From Yponomeuta sedellus (Eukaryota; Arthropoda; Insecta; Lepidoptera; Yponomeutidae), in the NCBI GenBank assembly GCA_934045075.1, contig OW203737.1, positions 206,001-270,000 of the forward strand: a stretch of DNA of 64,000 nt, written 5' to 3'. Below are positions 21,367 to 32,233 of the stretch, in pieces. Position numbers and translations under genes: made by a program. The notes below the pieces were generated by a model. The model was not told the DNA's origin and did no database searches. It saw only the letters and a program-made list of their open reading frames with translations. How positions within the stretch are numbered: the stretch's first letter is position 1; each line of letters starts with the position of its first letter.

Positions 21367-22155
21367 TAAGAAACTGTTACTAACACTAATGAACCTGAGT
21401 TGACGAAGTTGGACGAAAGTAATTCTTTAATTAATTCAATTTATTTTATTAAACCATTTTTTTCAGTGTAATAGAACTTACAGGCTATTTAGGTGAAATA
21501 TTTGGAATTATTTATTTTATTGTACACAATACAACACAGGACATAAGTTAACATAAACAAGTACATACGCCAGCTTATAGAATTAAAAAATTTAAGAAAT
21601 AGACTTTTCTTCCAGCTAACTATATATTCAAAATGTCTAACTTTCTTTGTCCGCTAATACACGTCTCTGCTGACGGTACGCGAGCCTCTGAGGAGGGTCC
21701 GTGGCTATTATATTAAGGCGATTAGAGTCCTCGATGGCCTTGGACGTTTGAGCTCCCCGCCCCGCGCCAGAACCGCGCACCCCGCACGAAAACACCGAGA
21801 TCTTAAAATACACGGGTGCCGTAGGTAGGCAGAAGCGCACTCCATACGCACTACTTACCTAATTTTTGACATTTAATTTATTGATGAACGTTCTTTTTAA
21901 ATGTAACATAAGATGATGGTGTCTGTATAATGAAAATAATTGTAAGTAGAATAGTTTGATTGCCGAAATAGCGACCAAAGTTTTTATTTGGTGTGTAAAA
22001 AAATATATATTTTCTTTACATACGAGTAAGTACAAAACCAACAAAAGTGTGAAAATATATAATAAATATGTCCTAAGGGTTTGATTTCTAAGCAATTATT
22101 TTCCCCAGAAAGCTAAAAATTACCAGGTAAAAAATTGGCTGGTATTTGAGATATT
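21367..22155. other. No gene seen
   Basis: AT-rich with short frames only. A GC-richer patch at about 21690-21800 has no recognised content. Confidence 0.35.
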
Positions 22156-22347
22156 CCCGATTCGTCACTAGTCCATAAAATAACAATATTTATTTAATTT
22201 TTATCCACCGATACGTCACTAACTCAATTTTTTCGTGATTAAGAAAATATTGACGAATCGGAGGTTGAATTTAAAAAGAAATATTAGGGCAATGACGAAC
22301 CGGTAATGTTTTTTATGAATGAGAAATCAGGTCAATGACGAATCGGG
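22156..22347. promoter_or_regulatory. Cluster of TGACGAATCGGG-type motifs, 3' flank of the transposase gene
   Basis: Five copies lie here: 22156-22167 and 22208-22218 (minus orientation), and 22251-22261, 22293-22303 and 22336-22347 (plus orientation). Further copies lie in introns 5 and 2 of the gene. They could be binding sites for the encoded transposase, by analogy with the subterminal repeats of other DNA transposons; that role is inferred. Confidence 0.4.
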
Positions 22348-22406
22348 AATAACTCTGATTTTGGGGCTTGATTACGCAACTGATATTCATAAATGAAACA
22401 CGCATT

Positions 22407-25400
22407 TCAAAATTCAGTAAACTTTAATTCTCTTACATTGTCATAACTATAATCTGTATTTGGGTTCTGGTCTATCAATACTGGTAAATCATCACATTGG
22501 GCAGCATACATTTCTTCATTACACATTTTCTGTTTTTTATTTTGTTCTTTAGTTGCAACTGAAACATAAGAATCTTCGTTTTAGTTTTGCCCGAATGGTC
22601 CTTGGCCCGACCTGTGACCATTCTTAAAAGTCGGGACAGTGACCAGTCGGGCATAACTCTTTCATTCCAACCTTCAAATAGAACCAGTTAAAAAAAATTG
22701 CAAGTAAGTATCCTATTTTTTTCCTCTTTACCTTGTCCTATGTTTTCTGGGTGCTTTCTTTTCAATTTAATATTTCGTTCCGCATCATGTTCGTTTTCTT
22801 TTTCTGTATTTTTGGTTTTCAATTTATTTTTTTCTGCTTTATTGGTAAGTGCTTCCTGTATGTACACAGGATCTCTGATTCTAAGGTTTCTGGGAATCCT
22901 TGGGTCGACTAATTCCGGAAGCATACACTCTGTGTAAAAGGTTATTAATTTTGGTTTCATTATATTTTCCCAGATTTCGTTATCCTTTAATATAGTTTCC
23001 GTTTTAATCTCATTACTAGCCCCTGTCCATATTGCAAATAAGCATTTATTTGTATTTGTTATGTGCAGTTGACCCTGCACCTGATAGTACCAGTTGTGGG
23101 TTTTATTGATAATTAATTCATTGTCGTTTAATTTATAAAATGGGAGCTTTTTATTTTTGACAACTTCTTTAATCTCCTTTTCATAGGCACTTAATGGACA
23201 TTTTATTTCAACAATTGTCTCATTATCAATCACACCATCGGGTGTAGCTCCAAGATAATGATGTTCTTCGTCAATATATAGACCACAAGGGTTAATTTTT
23301 ATATTTTCTTGTACCTCTAATTGCCTCAAAGCATTCTGTTCATTATCCTTTCCATGTTTGATCGATTTTACGTGTGCTACGCAGTCCTTGTAAATAATAT
23401 CTTTTACAATATTGTGACAGCTTATGTCATTACGCCTCTTTATAACTTTTCCAAAGTTGGATGCGGTTAGTAGTTTGCGCCGCAGTTCCAACCATTCGCT
23501 ACAAGAGCTCTGCAGTATTGTGTCTCTTTCTATTTTTCGTTTGTCTTCCTTTGTTTTGACCAAATTTTGTAAGAACGTATTTTTTTCTTTTTCAAACATA
23601 TCTGTGGGCATATCAGGCTTTTCACATTTATCTCCGTAGTTTATGTCTTCTCCCTTAGCAAATAGCATTCTGTTTTTCTTTCTCACAATTCTCCTCATTG
23701 CCATTGCCCTTTTTATTCTTCTGCTTTCTAATCTTTTAACACTTCCTCGAGGACTGCAACCTGCCATAGATTTATACACTGAGGATATGACTTTGTGAGT
23801 GTTAAATGAGACAACAGCAGCATGGCACCTTGTCTGATATGAACCCCGTTTGCTGAAGTTTATACGTTTTCCACCTACTAGCTTTGCTACTATACTATTA
23901 TACCGCTCAACAGTGTTACTGTCAATGTCGTGAATCAAGCTGGGGGCGTGTGATGCCAAATTGGACATCAAAAGACAAATTCTGGACCAAAGTGTGCCAG
24001 TGTAAAATTCTGTAGACTGTGACTCCAATTCCTTTTCACCAACATTACAGAAAGTCGGCTTGCATCTGCTGTGATCGTCGAAGGCGTGTAAGTGTGCCAA
24101 AAGCAGATCATTATACAATAATTCAATGTTGCATCGTCGTTCTGATTCAGAATCCGCTTTATATGCTTTAATGATATTTCGAACAGTTTGTCTCAGGATC
24201 ATTATTTTTTTTTGAGTTATCACTTTACGATGTTTCAGTATAAATTGGGTATCTGTTTGAAGAGCGGTAAGTTTGTTGCAAAGGTTACGAAGCAGGTGGT
24301 TTCGGCATTCAATTTTTTCTACGGTAATATGAGAATATGGTCGTTTTTTTAGCAGTTCTGCATGTGTACTGGAATCCCCGTCAGATACCATCCTCCCATA
24401 AATTAAATTATGCATCTCTATGGAGCACTTAAAGCCTTCAACGAGAATCGTGGACTCCATCGCAGTTGACGGTCCGTTGTAATTCTTGTAGCATTTGTGT
24501 TCTTTTGCTACTTTGTTTGCTTTTTCCGCCTGTGCACATATCGAGCAATATTTATTTTTCACGCCCAAAAACAACACCTGTCCAGTCTTTTTGCCGATTA
24601 TAGCAGCAGCCCCGGAGAGAGCTGAGTAATTTTTTTTATATGTTCTCTTACACCAACATCCATCTACAATTACGTCAATTATTGGAATGCCGTTTTCATC
24701 TACACGTCCTTCAGCTACTGCAATTTCCCGTTCTTTTTGTGCAGCAGCATTCATTGTTTCGACTGAATTTTTTTCCCAATAAGTTGATAACTTACAATGA
24801 CATGCTCTATAGGTTTTCGGCGAAATTATAGGTAAATTCAAGGCCGCAGAAAGCTCTTGAAGTTGGGAGTGCCCACACCCTATGGCTATTGTTCCTGCAA
24901 CTGCACAGTTGTTTATATTTATTTCTCCTGGAGGATCGTTTTCTATGAAAAAGAACTCTTTGCACATTTTACACTTCAACGTAAATTTAGAATAGAGTCC
25001 AACTTGCCGTTCTCTTACAATTTCAATGCAACCCAAGCCACAATTCATAGATCCATGTTCAGATATTTCTTGCAGTCTTGAATAGAAATAACCAATATCA
25101 ATTATACGCCGACCATCAACAAATGAACCTGGTAATTTTTTTGGTGAAGAAAATTCAACCTGAAAAAGAAATCACCGTTTATTTGCGTTTATTGTGCAAC
25201 ATGTATCTACGTATAAAAGGAAAGCAATAACACTTTTTATTAATTTAGAATTTTTTCGAACTTAATACATACTGTTAAATGTTCAACCGGCTCTTGTGCA
25301 TGTGTTGGATCATTTTGTGTTTCTGAGACAGTCACTGACTTTGAAAACAGGTCTGTTCCTGAAGGTGTTTCAATCTGAAATAAAAAAAATAGTGTCAATT

Positions 25401-26686
25401 TATACCACTTATGTTGTGTTACATCTTTGATTCAAGTTATCTCAGTAATGTAACAAATAATCAAGTTGTTACTAAATGCATACCGCCAGGTGTTCAGTCG
25501 AATCTAGGGCAGGTATTGGAATTTTGCCGTGTGTTTCTGAGACGCTCAACGATTTTGGAGACTGGTTTAGGTATGAAGGTGTTTCTACCTGAAAATTTAA
25601 AAAAAAAGGTTTCAATGTATACCACGTACGTTGCATTACGTCACCTTTTAGTTATCTCAATAATGTAACAAATAATTAAGTAATTACTGAATACTAAATG
25701 CATACTATACAGAGCAATGGAACGGGCTATGCTCGGTGTCTCTCTGATGGACCATATCAGAAATGAGGTGATCGACATAGCCTATAAAATAAGTAAGCTG
25801 AAGTGGCAGTGGGCTGGTCACATCTGCCGAAGAGCCGATGGCCGATGGGGTAGGAAGCTTCTCGAGTGGAGACCACGAACTTATTCAGGTTCCATAAATT
25901 TGCAGCTATATACAGTAGTGGACAGCACATCAAGCTTGTCATTTTAAATGCAAACTAGACGTTGTTGCCGACGTTTAATCGTACACTGTCCTAACTTCTC
26001 ACTAAATTATAAAGTCATATAACGATTACTGATTGGTCACTATTTAACAATAAATATATTTTGTTTATTTGTCATTGATCGATTGGTCACCGCTTTTGAT
26101 TTACTATCTAAAATGTATCAATTAAAAATAGTAATGCTGCTTTTGTTGACTTTATTTAGAATTTGGCATTGATGACCAATTGGGCATAGTTTTTTTATAG
26201 ATGGCAAGTCGGGACAGTGACCAATCGGGCACTCCTCAGAGTTATTTCCGGTTCATCGTTCATCCGATCCGTCTAAACAAATTTTGTTCATACTACGATC
26301 ACCGATTCGTCCTTCGTTCATAAAAAAATGAAAACGAAACTGTGATTGATTTAAAAATAATATTACTTAGAGCAAGTACGAACCGGTAGTGGTTTATTTA
26401 TGTGTGATAACTACCTGTATCGAGTCTTCAAGTATTAATTGTGAAGATATATTGCAATCACTGTTTTTGTCTTCCGTTGCTGATGCTTTCTTTCTAGCTC
26501 GTCTGAAATAATGCGGAAATAATTATCATTACTATTAATATTTAGATTTTAACCAACACATTGAGTATAGTGTTTTTTAATTTATAGAGAATAGGTGACG
26601 ACAAGTTAGATAGGTACTTACAATACTGCATGCATTTTCAAGGCTTTCTTAGCCGCTGTTTTCTTTATTTTATTTCTTGGAGGCAT
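22407..26686 (-). CDS. Mutator-like transposase / YqaJ-type nuclease fusion, six exons
   Basis: Exons (minus strand) are 26622-26686, 26415-26502, 25484-25588, 25273-25374, 22732-25159 and 22407-22558. All junctions are GT-AG and the phases match (2,0,0,0,1), giving 979 residues. The N-terminus (1-120) is basic, then low complexity. From GRRIIDIGY (137-145) a Mutator-like transposase domain runs to about 560, with Cys-rich motifs, IVDG (D286), VSDGDSS (D380/D382) and NTVERYN (E538) as probable DDE residues and VGGKRINF after it. Residues of about 670-840 match YqaJ/lambda-exonuclease nucleases: SEWLELRR, ATPDG (D761), VEIKCP (E771, K773) and YYQVQGQ. It may move DNA and resect ends; activity is inferred. 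If intron 5 is retained, the protein ends at 22688 with 943 residues. It could be an autonomous transposon or a domesticated copy; I find no clear terminal inverted repeats. Confidence 0.8.
22589..22652. promoter_or_regulatory. GACCANTCGGG-type motifs within intron 5
   Basis: 'gcccgaatggtc' (22589-22600) and 'gtcgggacagtgaccagtcgggc' (ending 22652) lie in intron 5. A closely similar block occurs in intron 2 at about 26173-26230 in the same orientation. Confidence 0.4.
25692..25880 (+). mobile_element. RTE-type LINE fragment inside intron 2
   Basis: The plus-strand frame reads ERAMLGVSLMDHIRNEV and then KWQWAGHICRRADGRWGRK, LEWRPRT. This is the conserved C-terminus of RTE-clade polymerases and matches the piece at 33352-33834. 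It is truncated at both ends. It lies exactly where a further copy of the duplicated exon unit would have continued. Confidence 0.7.
26031..26389. promoter_or_regulatory. Motif cluster in intron 2 of the transposase gene
   Basis: There are at least seven sites of the same short motif: GATTGGTCAC at 26031-26040 and 26081-26090, TGACCAATTGGGC at 26173-26185, TGACCAATCGGGC at 26218-26230, CCGATCCGTC at 26264-26273, CCGATTCGTCC at 26302-26312 and ACGAACCGGTAG near 26378. Orientation is mixed. Confidence 0.4.
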
Positions 26687-27070
26687 TTTGATCCATATAC
26701 CTACGTACTTAACAATATATGTTATCAAAAGTCTTTGAGGGCGAAATAATAAAATACTACCTATATACACTTTAAATCATCACTTATAAAGTTAATTATT
26801 TTCACTAATAATTTGAGCAACAATAATAGCGTCCACGCGCGAAACACTTCAAACACAAATTGTATCGTATCGTCTGACTGCCTGCACTGTGTACGCTCTA
26901 AACACACATATACCAAAATACAGTGTCTCAACGCACACATACGCGAGAATACACGTTTGACGGCATGTCAAAATATTGCAACGAGCTAGACAACGAGTGA
27001 CACAGCCTCCCCGTCTGAATGCTAGCGGACGACTGCCGCCCGCGCCCGCGCAGGTCACCCTATGCAAGTA
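26687..27070 (-). promoter_or_regulatory. Candidate promoter region of the transposase/nuclease gene
   Basis: This is the region upstream of the ATG at 26686. AT-rich sequence gives way to a CpG-richer part (26830-27060), including 'cgtccacgcgcg' and 'ccgcccgcgcccgcgc'. No clear TATA box at a fixed distance can be proposed. This is an assignment by position only. Confidence 0.3.
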
Positions 27071-27718
27071 ACTTTCGGAATTCAATAATTTCGATATCTT
27101 TTAAATGAAAATGTTCTTCAATTTACAAAAGCAATGCATAATTTAAAGAATAAAGGATTCTTAATCTATCAGTGTAAAAATATTTCCATATATCATAACC
27201 GTTTAGGAGCAGTCTTGAATTGAAGTAAAAAATCGATGTCCCGTAGTTATTTTTTTTAATATACAAATCAAAGACATAAAGAAACAACAAATGCTCAAAA
27301 TGTAGTCCTTGAACTGATGCTTCACATATATTTTTTTGAAATAAATCTGGCCAGCCGTGAATGAGCAGTCCGCTTTACAAAATGCCCATTTGACGGGAAT
27401 TGAGGGATCTAATCGCCTTAATGTACCTACCGCGGCTCAGCGCCGCATGTACTGAAGATACCTAATGCTAACAGCACATGACTCAGTCATCTACGCCGCG
27501 GCACATACCTAGCCCACTCTGCCGATCCAATTGAACTAGACGGTAGTAGCTATATCTACATATAATTTTATTCAGCATTGAAATCTCAAAAATGGTTGAC
27601 GAAATTTTAAATCTAGAAAATGATAAAGAAATATAAAAAAAGAATTGTGTGAAGAGGTGTGCACTGTTACACAATTGTCTTATATTGAGTATAAACTATT
27701 TCCTTTACTTTATAACTT

Positions 27719-28755
27719 ACTAGCTTTTGCCCGCGACTCCGTCCGTGAGGACTTTAGTTATTCAGCATGCTTCAATAAAAGGTGCAGACGATTTTTGTTC
27801 TGTTCAATTATCTGCCGCTGCGACAAATCGTAGAAGAACAAAATAAATTTTGGAAGAGATTCAAGGAACAAAATATTGCAACCCCCTTCACTCCCTTAAA
27901 GGTTAAATGAAAAAAAAAACGGCGAAACGCGCGTTCAATCTATTGTTTTGAAGAGTATTTATTTTCAGTTTCAACAAAATTGGACAACATTCTTTATACC
28001 TCCCATGCAAATTTTGGCAACCCTTTTCGCCCCCATAGGGGTTAAATAAAAAAAAATCTGGTCTTATTTCTTGCCTACATTATTCATAGACCCTTTGTGC
28101 AAAATTTCAGCTTCCTAGGTCCAATTTTGGAAAAGATTCAAGGAAAAAAGTTTGCAACCCCTTTCACTCCCTTTTAAGCGTTAAATTTAGAAAATACGGC
28201 GAAACACGTGTTCAATCAATTGTGTTATTTTAAGTTTCAAGAAAATTAGACAACATTATTTATACCTCTCATACAAATTTTAGCAACCCTTACCGCCCCC
28301 TTAAGGGTTCAATTTCAAAAAATATGGTTTTATTTCTTGCCTACATTATATATAGACTCTGTGCGAAATTTCAGCTTCCTAGGTCCTATTTTGGAAAAGA
28401 TTCAAGGAACAAAATTTTGCAACCCCTTTCACTCCCTTAAGTTCTGAATTTAGGAAAACGGCGAAACACGTCCTCAATCAATTGTGTTGAAGAACATCTA
28501 TTTTAAGTTTCAAGAAAATTAGACAACATTTTTTATACCTCCAATACAAATTTTTGCAACCCTTTTCGCCCCCATAAGGGTTGAATTTCAAAAAATCCGG
28601 TCTTATTCCTTGCCTACATTATACATACACCCCCTGTGCAAAATTCCAGCTTCCTTGGTCCAACGGCTTGGACTAGGCGTTGATGAGTGAGTCAGTAAAT
28701 CAGTCAGTCAGGACTTTGAATTTTATATGTACCTACTCGTATATAGAAGATTGGT
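27719..28755. repeat. Interspersed repeat with three internal ~270-bp units
   Basis: It opens with ACTAGCTTTTGCCCGCGACT and closes with 'gatgagtgagtcagtaaatcagtcagtcagg', a start and end I associate with abundant lepidopteran repeats. In between, a unit beginning 'gattcaaggaacaaaat' followed by 'tgcaacccc' repeats at about 27857, 28134 and 28398. Each unit contains 'ggcgaaac', 'agacaacatt' and 'tcgcccccataagggtt' landmarks. It is non-coding. Confidence 0.6.
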
Positions 28756-29257
28756 TCTAGTGTAAGCTTGTAACGCCAGGAGCAGTCTTGTATTAGTTTT
28801 GTGTTGTGACTTAATTTCACTCCAGGTAATGACATTGACATGCTCGCTTCTGTCCGACCCTCGACTGTTAGATGCCGTTGAATTGTGTATATAATGACGT
28901 AGATTTTAAGGTTCAATTTGCTTTAGTGGCTGAGAAGAAGCTGATGGTACGCGATGTGCTAGGGCTATGCTTGGTATGTGGTTGTAATTTATTTTCTTTT
29001 CGGCAAATACTCTACATATAAATCTTATTCAAGAAAATGCTGTGAATTGAGTAATTCATTATTTTATGTTACCGAAATCTCATACATATTCTATTATCAA
29101 AGTTCAAGCGAAAAAGCTCAAAATCAACTTACGAATACGATGGCAAATTGAATGAGAGATCTTGTTAGCTAAGGTAGAAAATTTAGTGGAATCATCTTGT
29201 TGAAGCGTTTTTCCGCTATCAACACTAATTTAATGGACGTTACATAGGTAAAAAGTT
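28756..29257. other. No gene seen
   Basis: AT-rich, without recognised features. Confidence 0.35.
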
Positions 29258-29480
29258 TTTTTGGGGTTCCTCAAGAGGAGAAAACGGAACCCTCTAGGTT
29301 TACTCCGACCATCCGTACGTCTGTCTGTCAAAACTCTATATCTCGGTAACTCGTGGAGGTATCAAGTTAAAATTAAAACCATGTTTAGTAAAATTAACGT
29401 TTTTTTTCGGGCCTGCTTATGTCGCAAAAAGTTTTGTTCCAACACTCAAGACAATCAAAATTTCCTTCCGTCCACTTGGA
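29258..29480 (+). repeat. Relic of the 'ggttccgtac' repeat
   Basis: 'ggggttcctcaagaggagaaaacggaaccct', 'catccgtacgtctgtctgtca' and 'ctcggtaactcgtggaggtatcaagtt' match, in order, the longer copy at 43105-43630. Confidence 0.55.
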
Positions 29481-29696
29481 TCCCTTGATTGGCAATACGA
29501 TACTTATTGTTGACCAAAAAGTATGAAACTTAGAAAGAAAAATCGCCTTATAAAAAAAGTACAAACTCTGGAAACTGTATATTCCTAATTAAATCAAAAA
29601 AGAGTGCATGATCAGTGCGGTTGACCATAGGGTTGTTCCATTGACATTTATCTACAAGCTCAACCCAAAGACAGTTGATATTGACATTTTTATTTA

Positions 29697-30205
29697 AACA
29701 TCTATTTAGAGGCTAAAAATTCCACCCGGCATGCGGGTTCGAGTCCCGGCATGGGTGAAATTTTTAGCCTCTAAATACGTTTTTAAAAAAAATGTCCTTA
29801 GCAAAGTTTAGTGCATTAAAAAAAAGAATATAAACATAAATATACTATTTTTATTTTTAATGCACTAACCCGTGCTAAGGACAAATTTAAAAACCTATTT
29901 TTAATTTGGCTCTGGCACGGATAGCCAGAGGTTGCGGGTTCGAGTCCCGGCATGGGTGAAATTTTTAGCCTCTAAATAGGTTTTAAAAAAAAATGTCCTT
30001 AGCAAAGGTTAGTGCATTAAAAAAAAAGAATATAAACATAAATATACTAGGTCTTTTTATTTTTAATGCACTAACCCGTGCTAAGGACAAATTTAAAAAC
30101 CTTTTTTAAATTTGGCTCTGGCACGGATAGCCAGAGGTTGCGGGTTCGAATCCCGGCATGGGTGAAATTTTTAGCCTCTAAATAGGTTTTTAAGAATATA
30201 AACAT
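29697..30205 (+). repeat. Three tandem copies of tRNA SINE family 3
   Basis: Three forward copies of the tRNA-like B-box core (about 29742, 29930 and 30135) are each followed by 'gggtgaaatttttagcctctaaata'. The second and third are each preceded by the family tail in reverse orientation ('tttttatttttaatgcac', 'cccgtgctaagg'). The repeat period is about 200 bases. Each unit is therefore partly self-complementary. Confidence 0.7.
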
Positions 30206-30261
30206 AAAATTTGTTTTTCCTGCAATATATTTCTGTCTCTTGGTGATTTTTTTTTATAATC

Positions 30262-30375
30262 AATGAAGCGTGGGGATTATGGGCATTACCCCCCAATTAT
30301 GGCACAACTTTGCGCTATGGCGCTCAGTAGGGGAGGGCTATGTCCAGCAGTGGACTAATATAGCCTGAAGAAGAA
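30262..30375 (+). repeat. RTE-tailed repeat (family 8), 3' end
   Basis: 'gcgtggggattatgggcattacccccc' through 'gggagggctatgtccagcagtggac' and an AGA-rich tail. The inverted, longer copy is at 36990-37225. The phrase 'tatgtccagcagtggact' is also at the end of the RTE fragment near 33808. Confidence 0.6.
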
Positions 30376-30481
30376 GAAGAAAGAAAAAAATCTTTATTAG
30401 TTGAATTTTGCCGAAAATTATTTTGAGTACTCATTTTTTTCCGCCAAATTGATCGATTTTGTCCTTCAATTTCATATCAAC

Positions 30482-30810
30482 TTGCACCATCAATGCTGCA
30501 AAGAAGAAAAATAATTAATTAAACACACTACCACACCTAATGTGGCGCTACCATAACATATCGTTTGCACCATCCATGGCGCAATTATATTCCCAGTTTC
30601 TAATACATCATTACCTAGCACCATCAGTAGGAATTTGTAGTGTTATTTGCTCCATTCATTGTGTAAAGGATACATATTAATGTAATTTGCATCATTGAAT
30701 GTGCAGACGATACACAGCAGTGTAATTTGCATCATTCGTTGTGTAAAGATATTAATGTAATTTGCATTATTGATTGTGCAAACGATACTAGTGCACCGTT
30801 GATGGCGCAA
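30482..30810. promoter_or_regulatory. Array of eight ~20-bp dyad motifs
   Basis: Eight imperfect palindromes of the form TTGCAYCATTSATTGTGCAA start at 30482, 30565, 30616 (weak), 30647, 30687, 30727, 30762 and 30791. Spacing is 29-83 bases and irregular. Three also contain the octamer ATTTGCAT (30685, 30725, 30760), the consensus site of POU-domain factors. The array lies directly beside a GC-rich island. It may be a regulatory array for a dimeric DNA-binding protein or a degenerate minisatellite; the sequence alone does not decide. Confidence 0.5.
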
Positions 30811-30844
30811 GTTTGGTTCGTACACGACGTTTCAATAAGGTTGT

Positions 30845-31090
30845 ATGGAGCATTAATGGAGAGCCTGCGAGCGGGCGCGGCAGCCCTCGGCCAGCGTCAC
30901 TTACCGCATTAGTTCTCCCTTGTCCAGGGCGGGGGCGGGGCGGGCGCGGGCGCGGGGCTGAGGGACGGGGCTAAGGGGCAAATTATACAATGATTGCCCC
31001 AGCGACACTAATGCCGGGAAATTGCGCGTTTGAGGCCGTCGGGACAAATCCAGCCAAATTGAGGAAATAGGTTAACGCGCGCAATTGCTG
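30845..31090. promoter_or_regulatory. GC-rich island
   Basis: It contains 'gggcgggggcggggcgggcgcgggcgcgggg', GCATTAG (30905) and CTAATGCC (31008-31015). It is noncoding, and its unusual composition next to the dyad array suggests a cis-regulatory element. Confidence 0.3.
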
Positions 31091-32233
31091 CGTTATTTCG
31101 GGAACGAAATTTCTTCAGGATTTATTTTTCGTTCGAAATAAACTGATAGTTTTTTACCTAACCTATATAGTAACATCACAACATTATTAAATTTGGATAA
31201 AGGCAACGCCAATCGATACACTCGTATATTTAAACTATTCATGATGTGAGAAATTGTTAACAATTCAATATTCCGGACATATGCTCAGAAAACCGATATT
31301 CATTCTCGTGCCAACTCATTTCTATTCCCCTAATGGGAAATTCGCACAACGTTCAAGGAAAAGCCTTCGATATAATCTAATCCGTCTAATACAGATAAAA
31401 GCCGTGTGTCGATCGAGGGCGAGGCTTTAGCGGGATTATTTGTGCCGGTAGATAAATTGCCATTAGAGGCTTCGACTATGAAATAACATAGTACAAAAGG
31501 TACACTGTACTTATCTTTCTGAATTTTCGAATATATCCCTTTGAAACATTGAAATCTCTTGCTAAACAAACGTTCTGTGGTTTACTTTAGTACCTCGAAC
31601 CGCCTCTCCACCCTCAACACATTCTTCGGTAAAATATTTCCATCTCGACAATTTAAGGAATTAAGTTGTGTACGTGTGCATGTAGTCTGCAATAAACACA
31701 GTGTATGTGTGTGTAGAGTAGTGACGCCCTTGTAGCTCCCCTTGTTCACAAATCACAGTTCAGTGCTTTCCCGTCTCCATTCAGGCTGTTTGAACTCGCT
31801 AAGTGATTGTGAGTTATCAGCAGCCTTGCGGTGGAATACCGACTGTTATGTATTTTTTATTGTACGTACATTACTGTAATTACTCTAAATTTGGTACTCA
31901 ATCCAAATAAAGGAGGTTTTATGGCCGATTAATTCACGTTTATATGTATCAAGCGCTTAGGCGTGCTACGCGCTACGAGATTTCGTAGCTGCTCGTAGCC
32001 GCTACGAAGTTTGTGTCCGGTTTGTACCGTAAATATATGACTTGAAACAAATATTTGTATTTTCATTCCTTGGCTTTTAGTACGAGTATCATTGGTTTGC
32101 AGTATAGGGTTGTTTAAATATTTGAAACACTTTAATAAGTACAACTTTCGTACTTATTAAAGTGAACTTTGGTCAGAATAGAGTTTTTCTCGCTGATTTT
32201 CGCCACTACTACACAATACAAAATTACGTTGAT
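31091..32233. other. No gene seen
   Basis: Mostly AT-rich. A GCTACG-rich patch lies at about 31970-32030 (see 55245-55320), and GCCATTAG is at 31459. No supported reading frame. Confidence 0.35.

Noticed and set aside
25411..25668. Plus-strand frame over the duplicated exons
   Set aside because: Shadow of the minus-strand exons 3 and 4 and their introns.
25757..25942. Minus-strand frame MTSLMCC... as first exon of the transposase gene
   Set aside because: It covers the RTE fragment in antisense and has no fitting donor; exon 26622-26686 with a proper ATG and phase is far better.
22100..27070. Terminal inverted repeats and target duplication for a complete Mutator-like transposon
   Set aside because: I compared the flanks by eye and found only short dispersed motifs, no long matching ends; the element borders stay undefined.
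29697..30205. CRISPR-like array
   Set aside because: The repeats are tRNA-derived SINE units of about 200 bases in a eukaryotic setting; no short identical repeats with unique spacers.
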